Positions 1 to 5,757 of a DNA stretch of 6,741 bases are shown here, one piece after another (within the stretch, counting starts at the first letter, position 1; every line of letters begins with the position of its first letter). The notes under the pieces were generated by a model that was not told the origin of the DNA, did no database searches, and was given only the letters and a program-made list of their open reading frames with translations. Source of the DNA: Candidatus Omnitrophota bacterium (GTDB lineage: Bacteria > Omnitrophota > Koll11 > Zapsychrales > Aceulaceae). The DNA is taken from NCBI GenBank assembly GCA_029931885.1, contig JAOZRJ010000089.1:1-6741 (forward strand). Reading direction: 5' to 3'. Both the position numbers and the translations under genes were made by a program.

Positions 1-38
1 ATCTCTTGCTCGTATCGATCTAAAAGTCTTGGTTTCAT
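1..38 (-). CDS. rplE: 50S ribosomal protein L5, first 12 codons only (partial)
   Basis: Only the start is present: an ATG at 38-36, then codons for KPRLLDRYEQE and two bases of the next codon at the window edge. L5 proteins typically begin with a short sequence of the type RL-x-x-x-Y-x-x-E, which fits. The position directly after rplX is where rplE lies in almost all bacteria. It begins one base after the rplX stop (TAA-A-ATG). GCGGAG about 12-15 bases upstream is a possible but distant binding site. In the 50S subunit L5 binds 5S rRNA in the central protuberance. The call rests on context plus this short match. Confidence 0.82.
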   Translation of the reverse strand, partial: MKPRLLDRYEQE

Positions 39-39
39 T

Positions 40-351
40 TTAATTTGCCGCTCCGCACTTTTTGCACTCACGAATCTTTGTTTTATCTTTAAGAACAGAA
101 ACTTTTGTCCTCACTCTTTTGCCACATTGTTTGCAAACAATCATCAGATTGCTCAAACGAATCGGGGTCTCAACCTCAATAATGCCGCCCTTTTGATCCT
201 GTTGAGTACGTCTTTGTGCCTTTTTAATAATATTTATATTCTCGACAATGGCTTTGCCTTCTCTAGGAAAAACTTTTAAAACTTTTCCTTTTTTTCCTTT
301 ATCTTTTCCAGCGATAACTTCCACCATGTCATCTCTTTTAATTTTTATCAT
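40..351 (-). CDS. rplX: 50S ribosomal protein L24, zinc-ribbon form
   Basis: L24 is an assembly initiator of the 50S subunit. The product is 103 aa. The N-terminal KOW motif is clear (MIKIKRDDMVEVIAGKDKGK, then GKVLKVFPREGKAIVENIN), followed by KKAQRRTQQDQKGGIIEVE and PIRLSNLM. The C-terminal part has two Cys pairs, Cys73-x-x-Cys76 and Cys96-x-x-Cys99, the zinc-binding form of L24 found in many bacteria and lost in others such as E. coli. The ATG at 351 is preceded by AGAGGT eight bases upstream, inside the rplN end. rplE starts one base after its TAA. Confidence 0.97.
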   Translation of the reverse strand: MIKIKRDDMVEVIAGKDKGKKGKVLKVFPREGKAIVENINIIKKAQRRTQQDQKGGIIEVETPIRLSNLMIVCKQCGKRVRTKVSVLKDKTKIRECKKCGAAN

Positions 352-352
352 T

Positions 353-721
353 TTAAACGACCTCTGGAGCTAATGAAACAATTTTCATATATTCCATGCT
401 TCTTAATTCTCTGGCAACCGGTCCAAAAACACGCGTCCCTCTTGGATTTCCTGCATCATCAATAATAACAACCGCATTGCTATCAAATTTTACATAGGTT
501 CCATCCGCACGACGAATTGGAAATTTCTGCCTAACAATAACACCTTTAACAACTTGACCCTTTTTAATCGCTGCGTTTGGAGCTGACTCTTTAACATTAA
601 GACGAACAACTTCTCCAATTTGAGCAGAACGTCTTCCTCGAGCGTTTAAAACACCAATGAAAGAAGCTTTTCTCGCTCCGGAATTATCAGCAACTTTTAA
701 TAAAGTTTTCATTTGAATCAT
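353..721 (-). CDS. rplN: 50S ribosomal protein L14
   Basis: L14 binds 23S rRNA and forms an intersubunit bridge; RsfS silences ribosomes by binding it in other bacteria. The 122 aa length is the standard. The protein opens [18 protein letters not shown] and has the signature [20 protein letters not shown] followed by SNAVVII (residues 60-87), then [17 protein letters not shown] and the C-terminus [11 protein letters not shown], all canonical. The ATG at 721 overlaps the rpsQ TAA; AAGAGAAAAAG in the rpsQ end is a weak candidate binding site, so coupling is likely. The TAA is followed after one base by the rplX ATG. This is the first gene of what is the spc operon in E. coli. Confidence 0.98.
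   Translation of the reverse strand: MIQMKTLLKVADNSGARKASFIGVLNARGRRSAQIGEVVRLNVKESAPNAAIKKGQVVKGVIVRQKFPIRRADGTYVKFDSNAVVIIDDAGNPRGTRVFGPVARELRSMEYMKIVSLAPEVV
360..365 (-). promoter_or_regulatory. Shine-Dalgarno site for rplX, inside rplN
   Basis: AGAGGT near the 3' end of rplN is eight bases from the rplX ATG. It gives rplX its own ribosome entry although the genes are one base apart. Confidence 0.75.
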
Positions 722-984
722 TATTCTTTTTCTCTTTTTATTATTTTCCTAAGAATCCAACGTTTGTCTTTTGAAATCGGCCGTGTTTCCATAATCTCAA
801 CAAGATCACCAGGATTTACTTCATTTTTTTCATCGTGAACTTTATATTTAGAAACTCTTTTAACAGGCTTGCTATACATAGAATGTTTTGAGCTCCAAAC
901 AACTTTAACCAAACAAGTTTTTTCCATTTTATTACTAACCACAGTCCCTGTTAACATCTTTCTTCTATTAATTCTCTCTGTCAT
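721..984 (-). CDS. rpsQ: 30S ribosomal protein S17
   Basis: S17 is an early 16S rRNA binding OB-fold protein of the 30S body. The product is 87 aa. [21 protein letters not shown] (residues 9-29), the basic loop [14 protein letters not shown] (39-52) and the signature [18 protein letters not shown] (59-76) match the family well. The ATG at 984 overlaps the rpmC TGA (ATGA), and the purine run AGAGAGAAAAG at the end of rpmC may serve as its binding site. The stop overlaps the rplN start by one base (TAATG). In E. coli this gene ends the S10 operon and is separated from rplN by a gap with the spc promoter; here there is no gap. Confidence 0.97.
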   Translation of the reverse strand: MTERINRRKMLTGTVVSNKMEKTCLVKVVWSSKHSMYSKPVKRVSKYKVHDEKNEVNPGDLVEIMETRPISKDKRWILRKIIKREKE

Positions 985-1172
985 TTATCTTTTCTCTCTC
1001 TTAAAACAGTTTTAATACGAGCAATATCTTTCTTCAATAAACTAAATCTTGCAGGCTTTTCAACTTTACCGAATTTCCTCTGATAATTTAAGCCAAACAA
1101 TTCTTCTTTAATCCCTTTTTCTTTCTGAATAAATTCTTCAATATCTAATGCTCTTAAATCTTTAGTCTTCAT
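981..1172 (-). CDS. rpmC: 50S ribosomal protein L29
   Basis: L29 is a small helical protein next to L23 at the tunnel exit. It is 63 aa, the usual length. The coiled two-helix pattern starts with MKTKDLRALDIEEF and includes KEELFGLNYQRKFGKVEKP, then KPARFSLLKKDIARIKT (residues 39-55), which fits the known L29 signature (KP, hydrophobic, K-K-D-I-A-R-I). Many charged Lys and Glu residues are typical. The ATG at 1172 has TAAGGAT overlapping the rplP stop, a good ribosome binding site. Its TGA overlaps the rpsQ ATG by four bases (ATGA), so rpsQ translation probably depends on that of rpmC. Confidence 0.96.
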   Translation of the reverse strand: MKTKDLRALDIEEFIQKEKGIKEELFGLNYQRKFGKVEKPARFSLLKKDIARIKTVLRERKDK

Positions 1173-1183
1173 ATTCTAAATCC

Positions 1184-1603
1184 TTAATGATTTTCACCTA
1201 AGCGCGAAACAAACTTTGTTCGCATCGGCATCTTAAATGCAACTAAACGAAAAATAATACGCGCGAATTCTTCTGGAATTCCACTCATCTCAAACAAAAT
1301 TTTTCCCCGCTTTACTGGACAAACCCAATGATCCAAATCACCTTTTCCTTTTCCCTGTCTTGTTTCAGCAGGTTTTTTCGTAACAGGCTTTGCAGGAAAA
1401 ACATTGATCCAAAATTTTCCAACACCCTTTAATTTACGCGCTGTAGTAACACGGGCGGTCTCAATATGATTTGATCGAATCAAGCCATTATCTAATGCCT
1501 TAAGACCATATTCACCAAAGGTCAAGCGGCTTCCCTTAGTCGCAATGCCACGATTTTTTCCTTTTTGTGCTTTTCTATATTTAACTTTTCTAGGCAATAA
1601 CAT
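1184..1603 (-). CDS. rplP: 50S ribosomal protein L16
   Basis: L16 sits between the central protuberance and the A-site tRNA and organises the 50S A-site region. The product is 139 aa. The N-terminus MLLPRKVKYRKAQKGKNRG, the segment TFGEYGLKAL, and KPVTKKPAETRQGKGKGDLDHW (residues 72-93) identify it. Arg82 is the counterpart of E. coli Arg81, the hydroxylation site. Deviations from common sequence are GVGKFWINVFP (60-70; Asn for a usual basic residue, Phe before Trp) and R-Q-G for the near-universal R-M-G. The C-terminus FRLVAFKMPMRTKFVSR is family-like. The ATG at 1603 follows an AAGGA site about nine bases upstream. It is followed by rpmC after 11 bases. Confidence 0.97.
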   Translation of the reverse strand: MLLPRKVKYRKAQKGKNRGIATKGSRLTFGEYGLKALDNGLIRSNHIETARVTTARKLKGVGKFWINVFPAKPVTKKPAETRQGKGKGDLDHWVCPVKRGKILFEMSGIPEEFARIIFRLVAFKMPMRTKFVSRLGENH

Positions 1604-1620
1604 TTATTAATTTCCTTAAA

Positions 1621-2298
1621 TTATTTCTCACTGGCTTCCATGTCTTTTACTTCTTGGTCAACCTTTCGATCAAGAATAGCGTCACCATGATAAACCCAAG
1701 CCTTAATTCCAATAGTACCATAAGTTGTTTGCGCTTCAGCAAATCCATAATCAATATCAGCGCGAAATGTCTGTAAAGGCAACTTTCCCTGCTTATATGT
1801 TTCTCGTCTAGCCATTTCAGCCCCACCTAATCTTCCAGAACAAGAAATTTTAATACCTTGGGCGCCAGAGTTCATAGCCTGATCAATCGCTCTTTTCATT
1901 GCTCTTCTAAAAGCAATACGTTTTTCTAATTGTAAAGCAATGCTCTGAGCTACTAAATTTGGATCAATAGCCGGATTTTTGACTTCATGAATATCAATCG
2001 CTAATTCTTTAGAAGTGATTGTAGAAAGATCTTCTTTAAGTCTATCAATATCAGCACCTCTTCTTCCGATAATAACTCCTGGTCGAGCAGAAGAAATCTT
2101 AATTCTTAATTGCCCTCTTAAACGCTCTATATCAACCCCTGCAACAGCCGCATGCGCAAACTTCTTCTGAATATGCTTACGAATTTTATAATCTTCTGCT
2201 ACGTTAGCAGCAAATTCTTTTTTATCGGCAAACCAACGACTTTTCCAGTCTTTGATGTATCCAATTCTTAAAATAATAGGGCTGACTTTTTGTCCCAC
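1621..2298 (-). CDS. rpsC: 30S ribosomal protein S3 (GTG start)
   Basis: S3 forms part of the mRNA entry channel of the 30S subunit, with S4 and S5. It is 225 aa. MGQKVSPIILRIGYIKDWKSR opens the protein in place of the usual NPIGFRLG, the KH type II domain has its GxxG loop as GRRG (residues 78-81), and the C-terminal domain contains FRRAMKRA, with Arg131, Arg132 and Lys135 matching the residues that support E. coli mRNA unwinding. SGRLGGAEMARRETYKQGKLP and DIDYGFAEAQTTYGTIGIKAW are canonical. The start is GTG, not ATG: it is the only codon that gives the conserved MGQKV N-terminus and it lies five bases after a strong AGAGGT. The C-terminal extension after about 210 is short and acidic. Confidence 0.98.
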   Translation of the reverse strand: MGQKVSPIILRIGYIKDWKSRWFADKKEFAANVAEDYKIRKHIQKKFAHAAVAGVDIERLRGQLRIKISSARPGVIIGRRGADIDRLKEDLSTITSKELAIDIHEVKNPAIDPNLVAQSIALQLEKRIAFRRAMKRAIDQAMNSGAQGIKISCSGRLGGAEMARRETYKQGKLPLQTFRADIDYGFAEAQTTYGTIGIKAWVYHGDAILDRKVDQEVKDMEASEK

Positions 2299-2303
2299 AG
2301 ATA

Positions 2304-2309
2304 ACCTCT
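2304..2309 (-). promoter_or_regulatory. Shine-Dalgarno site that fixes the GTG start of rpsC
   Basis: AGAGGT lies directly after the rplV TAG and five bases before the GTG at 2298. No ATG in this frame would keep the conserved GQKV start of S3, so this site supports GTG as the initiator. Confidence 0.88.
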
Positions 2310-2645
2310 CTACTTTGTTTTTAAATCTAACTCAACTGTTAAATGAGTTGTTCGTTTTATAATTCCCGATGCGCGTCCGAAAGCTGATGCACGATACCTT
2401 CTCCATGAAGGACCTACATCTGCTGTAATCTTTGAAATAAAAAGCTGATCTGCATTAAGGCCTTTTTGCTTAGCATTGCTAACTGCAGAATAAAGAACCT
2501 TTCTGATGCGCTCTTTTGACCCCTTTGAAACCTGCTCTAAAATCACAAACGAAGTTTTTACGTCTTTGCCTCGAATCAAATCGATAACTTGACGAACCTT
2601 CGGTGGAGAAATTCTAATAAATCTACCTTTTGCCTGTACAATCAT
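2310..2645 (-). CDS. rplV: 50S ribosomal protein L22
   Basis: L22 has a globular domain near the tunnel exit and a long beta-hairpin lining the exit tunnel opposite L4. It is 111 aa, the normal size. Residues 3-27 (RFIRISPPKVRQVIDLIRGK) and 49-57 (KVLYSAVSNA) are typical of the family. The hairpin at about 76-103 reads DVGPSWRRYRASAFGRASGIIKRTTHLTV in two halves, with its tip changed: the widespread PRA-x-GRA is here ASAFGRA, with Ser at residue 87 instead of Arg. The ATG at 2645 is preceded by AAGGAATG directly after the rpsS stop, a good ribosome binding site. The stop is TAG, leading into the strong Shine-Dalgarno of rpsC. Confidence 0.97.
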   Translation of the reverse strand: MIVQAKGRFIRISPPKVRQVIDLIRGKDVKTSFVILEQVSKGSKERIRKVLYSAVSNAKQKGLNADQLFISKITADVGPSWRRYRASAFGRASGIIKRTTHLTVELDLKTK

Positions 2646-2657
2646 GAAACATTCCTT

Positions 2658-2945
2658 TTATGTTTTTGAATCTGCTTTCTTTGCTTTAACGCCGCCATGC
2701 TTTCTAAAAGTTCTCGTTGGAGCAAAGAAGCCAAGTTTATGCCCAACCATATTTTCTGTAATAAAAATCGGAACATGTTTTCTTCCGTCATGAATTGCTA
2801 TTGTATAGCCGACAAAATCCGGAATAATTGTTGATTCTCTTGACCATGTTTTAATCGGCTGTCTCTGGCCGGATCTTTGCATTTTATCAATTTTTTTAAG
2901 CAAATGATCAGCAACAAATGGACCTTTTTTAATTGAACGTGGCAT
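2658..2945 (-). CDS. rpsS: 30S ribosomal protein S19
   Basis: S19 lies in the 30S head next to S13 and contributes to contacts with the A-site finger and tRNA region. The product is 95 aa, normal length. [19 protein letters not shown] at the N-terminus, [23 protein letters not shown] in the middle and [21 protein letters not shown] (residues 65-85) near the end identify it. In almost all S19 proteins the last motif reads LG-E-FAPT; here the acidic residue is Phe (codon TTC), which cannot come from one base change from GAA or GAG. The ATG at 2945 is three bases after the rplB stop. No strong Shine-Dalgarno is near; GGGAAAG is about 12 bases away, so coupling to rplB is probable. Confidence 0.98.
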   Translation of the reverse strand: MPRSIKKGPFVADHLLKKIDKMQRSGQRQPIKTWSRESTIIPDFVGYTIAIHDGRKHVPIFITENMVGHKLGFFAPTRTFRKHGGVKAKKADSKT

Positions 2946-2948
2946 ATC

Positions 2949-3794
2949 TTATCGCTTTCCCTTTTTTCTTCTTCTAACAATAAACTTATCAGAATATTTT
3001 TGTTTTTTTCGAGTTTTATATCCTTTGGTCGGCTTACCCCAAGGTGTTACAGGATGAGGGTTTCCTTGTGGAGCTTTTCCTTCTCCGCCTCCATGAGGAT
3101 GATCAACTGGATTCATAGCAACACCTCGAACATGTCCTTTTCGTCCAAGCCAACGTGAACGTCCAGCCTTACCGATAGAAAGCGACTCATGTTCAACATT
3201 TCCAATCTGTCCGATTGTTGCACGACATTTTATTTTAATTTTACGAATTTCACTAGATGGAAGTCTAATTTGTGCTTCCTCGCCTTCCTTCGCCATAACT
3301 TGAGCAGATGTCCCAGCAGATCTAACAATTTTTCCTCCTCTGCCTGGCAAAAGTTCAATATTATGAATAGCTGTTCCTAAGGGAATCTTATCAATCGGCA
3401 TACAATTCCCTGGCAAAATCTCAGCAGATTTCTCATACGTACTAATAACTTCTCTTCCAACCTTCAGCTCTAATGGAGCTATAATATAAGCACGTTGCTT
3501 ATCTTCATATTCAATCAAGGCAATTCTTGCAGATCGATTCGGATCATATTCTATTGCAATGACCTTTGCAATATCATCAATCCGATTACGTTTAAAATCA
3601 ATCAATCGATACATACGTTTATGACCACCAGAACGATAACGAGCTGTAATGCGTCCGTTGTTGTTTCGTCCCCCTGATTTTTTCAAAGGCTCAAGGAGAG
3701 ACTTCTCTGGCTTAGACTTTGTGATTTCCTTAAAGTCAGAAATTGTCGTATGTCGCAATGGATTTGTTGTTGGACGAAATTTCTTAATTCCCAT
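2949..3794 (-). CDS. rplB: 50S ribosomal protein L2
   Basis: L2 is a primary 23S rRNA binder needed for subunit association and close to the peptidyl transferase centre. It is 281 aa, as expected. The first half has [22 protein letters not shown] (residues 39-60), and the middle has the SH3-like segment [17 protein letters not shown] ([19 protein letters not shown], 143-161). The C-terminal block [18 protein letters not shown] (222-239) holds the His equivalent to E. coli His229 at about residue 232, followed by [18 protein letters not shown] and a basic end ([11 protein letters not shown]). One oddity is RKGHVRG at 218-224, where a Pro usually precedes x-V-R-G. The ATG at 3794 overlaps the rplW stop (TAATG) and has a GAGGT site six bases upstream inside rplW. 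rpsS begins three bases after its stop. Confidence 0.99.
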   Translation of the reverse strand: MGIKKFRPTTNPLRHTTISDFKEITKSKPEKSLLEPLKKSGGRNNNGRITARYRSGGHKRMYRLIDFKRNRIDDIAKVIAIEYDPNRSARIALIEYEDKQRAYIIAPLELKVGREVISTYEKSAEILPGNCMPIDKIPLGTAIHNIELLPGRGGKIVRSAGTSAQVMAKEGEEAQIRLPSSEIRKIKIKCRATIGQIGNVEHESLSIGKAGRSRWLGRKGHVRGVAMNPVDHPHGGGEGKAPQGNPHPVTPWGKPTKGYKTRKKQKYSDKFIVRRRKKGKR

Positions 3795-4072
3795 TATGTA
3801 ACCTCAATCTTACTTCCCTCTCTAAGAGTGACAATAGCTTTTTTCCAATCTGGTGTTCGGCCTAATGCTTGCCGCACGCGTTTCTTTTTACCAGGAACAA
3901 CAAGTGTGTTAACGTCCTGAACTTTCACCTTATAGATATCCTCTATGGCGTTGCGGACATCAATCTTTGTTGCAGAGCTATTAACCTCAAAAAGATACTT
4001 TCGGTCAGTCTCAAGAACAGTGCCTTTTTCTGTTCGAACTAATGTTTTAACAATATCATAACTATTAACCAT
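3794..4072 (-). CDS. rplW: 50S ribosomal protein L23
   Basis: L23 sits at the polypeptide tunnel exit and is the docking site for trigger factor and SRP. The product is 92 aa, within the usual range. The N-terminus [14 protein letters not shown] includes Glu15, which lines up with E. coli Glu18, the trigger factor and SRP contact. The core [20 protein letters not shown] and the basic loop [23 protein letters not shown] are typical. The ATG at 4072 is preceded by TAAGG, nine bases upstream, overlapping the rplD stop. The gene ends in TAATG: its stop overlaps the rplB start by one base, and its last codons carry the rplB Shine-Dalgarno. No unusual insertions are seen. Confidence 0.97.
   Translation of the reverse strand: MVNSYDIVKTLVRTEKGTVLETDRKYLFEVNSSATKIDVRNAIEDIYKVKVQDVNTLVVPGKKKRVRQALGRTPDWKKAIVTLREGSKIEVT
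3801..3805 (-). promoter_or_regulatory. Shine-Dalgarno site for rplB, inside rplW
   Basis: GAGGT lies in the last codons of rplW, six bases before the rplB ATG. With the TAATG overlap it suggests that ribosomes ending rplW can restart on rplB. Confidence 0.8.
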
Positions 4073-4082
4073 TTATTAAACC

Positions 4083-4706
4083 TTATTTAATCCGCTTTAA
4101 TAATTCTTCAAAAGCGTTTTTTGTAATCACTATCTTTTTATTTCTTAATATATCGTAGGCCGTAACGTCACATGGACGCATTATTTTAAAAGATGGAAGA
4201 TTTCTAGATGCCTTAAATATTTTATCATCGGCTGAATTAACAAGTGCCAAAACCTTACCCTCTAATTTTAAATTCTTTAAAATCTTTGCAAATTCTTTTG
4301 TTTTAATTGAATCAACTACTAAATCATTAATACATAAAAGATCATTTTCTTTATATTTAGAATTTAAACTTGCCCGAATGGCAGAATTTCGCATCTTTTT
4401 AGGCAATGTATAGCTAAAATCTCTTGGGTGCGGTCCAAAAGTAGTTCCGCCGCCTTTCCATAAAGGAGAACGTCTTGATCCTGCTCGCGCCTGACCAGTT
4501 CCTTTTTGACGATATGGCTTTCTTCCTCCACCAGACACATCTGCACGCTCTTTTGTCGACGCAGTTCCTTGGCGCTTGTTGGCTTGATACATTACAACAG
4601 CCTGATACAAAATAGTCTTATTAACTCTCCCTCCAAAAATAGCTTCTGGGAGATCAAATTCTTCTACTTTTTTACCTTTTATATCATGAATCGTACAAGA
4701 TAACAT
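4083..4706 (-). CDS. rplD: 50S ribosomal protein L4
   Basis: L4 has a globular domain on the 50S surface and a long basic loop that lines the exit tunnel constriction beside L22. The loop is clear at residues about 44-100: KRQGTASTKERADVSGGGRK, then QKGTGQARAGSRRSPLWKGGG and FGPHPRDFSYTLPKKMR. The length, 207 aa, is normal. The C-terminal half (KVLALVNSADDKIFKASRN... CDVTAYDILRNKKIVITKNAFE) matches the family fold. The ATG at 4706 sits one base after the rplC stop. AAAGGG within the rplC end is the only Shine-Dalgarno candidate, so coupling with rplC is likely. In E. coli L4 also represses its own operon through an S10 leader hairpin; there is no room for that leader in the 29-base tuf-rpsJ gap. 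Confidence 0.98.
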   Translation of the reverse strand: MLSCTIHDIKGKKVEEFDLPEAIFGGRVNKTILYQAVVMYQANKRQGTASTKERADVSGGGRKPYRQKGTGQARAGSRRSPLWKGGGTTFGPHPRDFSYTLPKKMRNSAIRASLNSKYKENDLLCINDLVVDSIKTKEFAKILKNLKLEGKVLALVNSADDKIFKASRNLPSFKIMRPCDVTAYDILRNKKIVITKNAFEELLKRIK

Positions 4707-4707
4707 T

Positions 4708-5415
4708 TTACTTTTTACCCTTTGCTTTAGCCTTACTTTGTTTCATCGGATTACGCTTCACAGAGTGTGATGCCTTTTTCTCATCTAAAGAACGAAATGC
4801 TCTCTTAAAAGATTTGTTAATTGTAATATAGCTTCGTGAATGGCCAGGAACAGATCCCTTGATCATAACAAGATTATTTTCAACATCAACATCCATAACA
4901 CGGAGCCCCTGAACAGTAGCTCTTTTTGCTCCCATATGGCCAGGCATATGACGGCCTTTTATTGTCCGAGAAGGATCTGCGCTTGAGCCAATAGACCCAA
5001 CACGTCTATGATGCATTGACCCATGTCCTCCAGGGCCTCCAGACCAATGCCATCTTTTCATTCCCCCTTGAAAACCTTTACCAATTGAAATTCCGGCAAC
5101 ATCAACAAAATCTCCGGGTTTAAATAAATCAGCCTTAATTTCTTGACCAATTTTATAGTCAGCGACACTTTGAGCATCAAATTCTTTAATAACTTTTATC
5201 GGACTAATCCCATTCTTTTTCAAAAAGCCTAATTGCGCCTTATTAAGACGAGATTCTTTAGTCTTCTCAAAGCCGAGTTTAACCTTTGTTGGAGAATCCA
5301 TCAGCTCTAGGACAAAGCAAGGCCCAGCTTCAACAACAGTAATGGGAATAACATTCCCTTCTTTATCAAAGATTTGAGTCATGCCTATTTTTTTTCCTAA
5401 CAACCCGCGAACCAT
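4708..5415 (-). CDS. rplC: 50S ribosomal protein L3
   Basis: L3 is an early 23S rRNA binding protein whose long loop reaches towards the peptidyl transferase centre. The 235 aa product starts with the typical [18 protein letters not shown] and has the conserved central loop [13 protein letters not shown] (residues 112-124), [15 protein letters not shown] (136-150) and [17 protein letters not shown]. It is longer than the E. coli protein (209 aa) because of a Lys-rich tail after about residue 210 ([14 protein letters not shown], then alternating Lys and Ala). The Gln that PrmB methylates in E. coli (in the NQTPG segment after GSIG) has no counterpart, as the segment here is SSADP. The start at 5415 is fixed by a strong AGAGGTG site five bases upstream. 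Its TAA is one base before the ATG of rplD, so translation of the two is probably coupled. Confidence 0.98.
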   Translation of the reverse strand: MVRGLLGKKIGMTQIFDKEGNVIPITVVEAGPCFVLELMDSPTKVKLGFEKTKESRLNKAQLGFLKKNGISPIKVIKEFDAQSVADYKIGQEIKADLFKPGDFVDVAGISIGKGFQGGMKRWHWSGGPGGHGSMHHRRVGSIGSSADPSRTIKGRHMPGHMGAKRATVQGLRVMDVDVENNLVMIKGSVPGHSRSYITINKSFKRAFRSLDEKKASHSVKRNPMKQSKAKAKGKK

Positions 5416-5420
5416 TCAAA

Positions 5421-5427
5421 CACCTCT
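5421..5427 (-). promoter_or_regulatory. Shine-Dalgarno site for rplC
   Basis: AGAGGTG, five bases before the rplC ATG; its first two bases are the end of the rpsJ TAG stop. It is among the strongest sites in the window and confirms the rplC start. Confidence 0.85.
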
Positions 5428-5728
5428 ATTGTTTAATCTCGACATCTACGCCTGCCGGCAAATTTAATTTTCGCAACGCTTCAACTGTCTTAGCTGTCGG
5501 ATCTACAAGATCAATAAGTCTTTTATGCGTTGCTAACCTAAACTGCTCTCGAGACTTTTTATCAATAACCGGAGATCGAAGAACCGTATAAAGTTCTTTT
5601 TTTGTTGGCAGCGGAATAGGTCCGGAAATCTTCGCACCGGTGCGTTTCGCTGTTTCAATAATCTCTTCAGTTGATTGATCAATCAATCGATGATCATAGG
5701 CCTTAAGTTTTATTCTTATTTTTTGCAT
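5426..5728 (-). CDS. rpsJ: 30S ribosomal protein S10 (NusE)
   Basis: S10 binds 16S rRNA in the 30S head; in other bacteria it also pairs with NusB in transcription antitermination. The product is 100 aa, the normal family size. The N-terminal [14 protein letters not shown] and the signature [12 protein letters not shown] (residues 31-42) are canonical, as is the end [11 protein letters not shown]...[10 protein letters not shown]. The extended loop departs from the usual pattern: it reads [19 protein letters not shown] (52-70), whereas most bacteria have PHV/PHI followed by FE-x-RTH. The ATG at 5728 has only a weak purine stretch (ACGAGAAAC, more than 10 bases away) as a candidate ribosome binding site. 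It is the first gene of the S10 block; the stop is TAG, overlapping the Shine-Dalgarno of rplC. Two perfect DNA palindromes lie in its 5' half but are explained by the codons. Confidence 0.98.
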   Translation of the reverse strand: MQKIRIKLKAYDHRLIDQSTEEIIETAKRTGAKISGPIPLPTKKELYTVLRSPVIDKKSREQFRLATHKRLIDLVDPTAKTVEALRKLNLPAGVDVEIKQ

Positions 5729-5757
5729 ATTTTTATATGTTTCTCGTATACTATTCG
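5729..5757 (-). other. tuf-rpsJ spacer, 29 bases
   Basis: This is the longest non-coding stretch in the window. It is AT-rich, with no hairpin strong enough for a terminator and no T-run on the coding strand, so readthrough from tuf into rpsJ is expected. It is far too short to hold the long L4-responsive leader known upstream of rpsJ in E. coli. A TATAAA-like string close to the rpsJ start has no recognisable partner at a -35 distance and I do not call a promoter. Confidence 0.7.

Noticed and set aside
2798..2980. Minus-strand frame overlapping rpsS and the rplB end
   Set aside because: Out-of-frame reading of two well-supported ribosomal genes; no independent signal.
3189..3677. Plus-strand open frames opposite rplB (3189-3380 and 3495-3677)
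   Set aside because: They lie wholly antisense to the highly conserved L2 gene, show low-complexity Ser/Asn/Phe-rich translations and resemble no family.
4364..4546. Minus-strand frame inside rplD
   Set aside because: Alternative frame of L4; no family resemblance.
4506..4703. Plus-strand open frame opposite rplD
   Set aside because: Shadow of the L4 coding sequence; no recognisable product or binding site.
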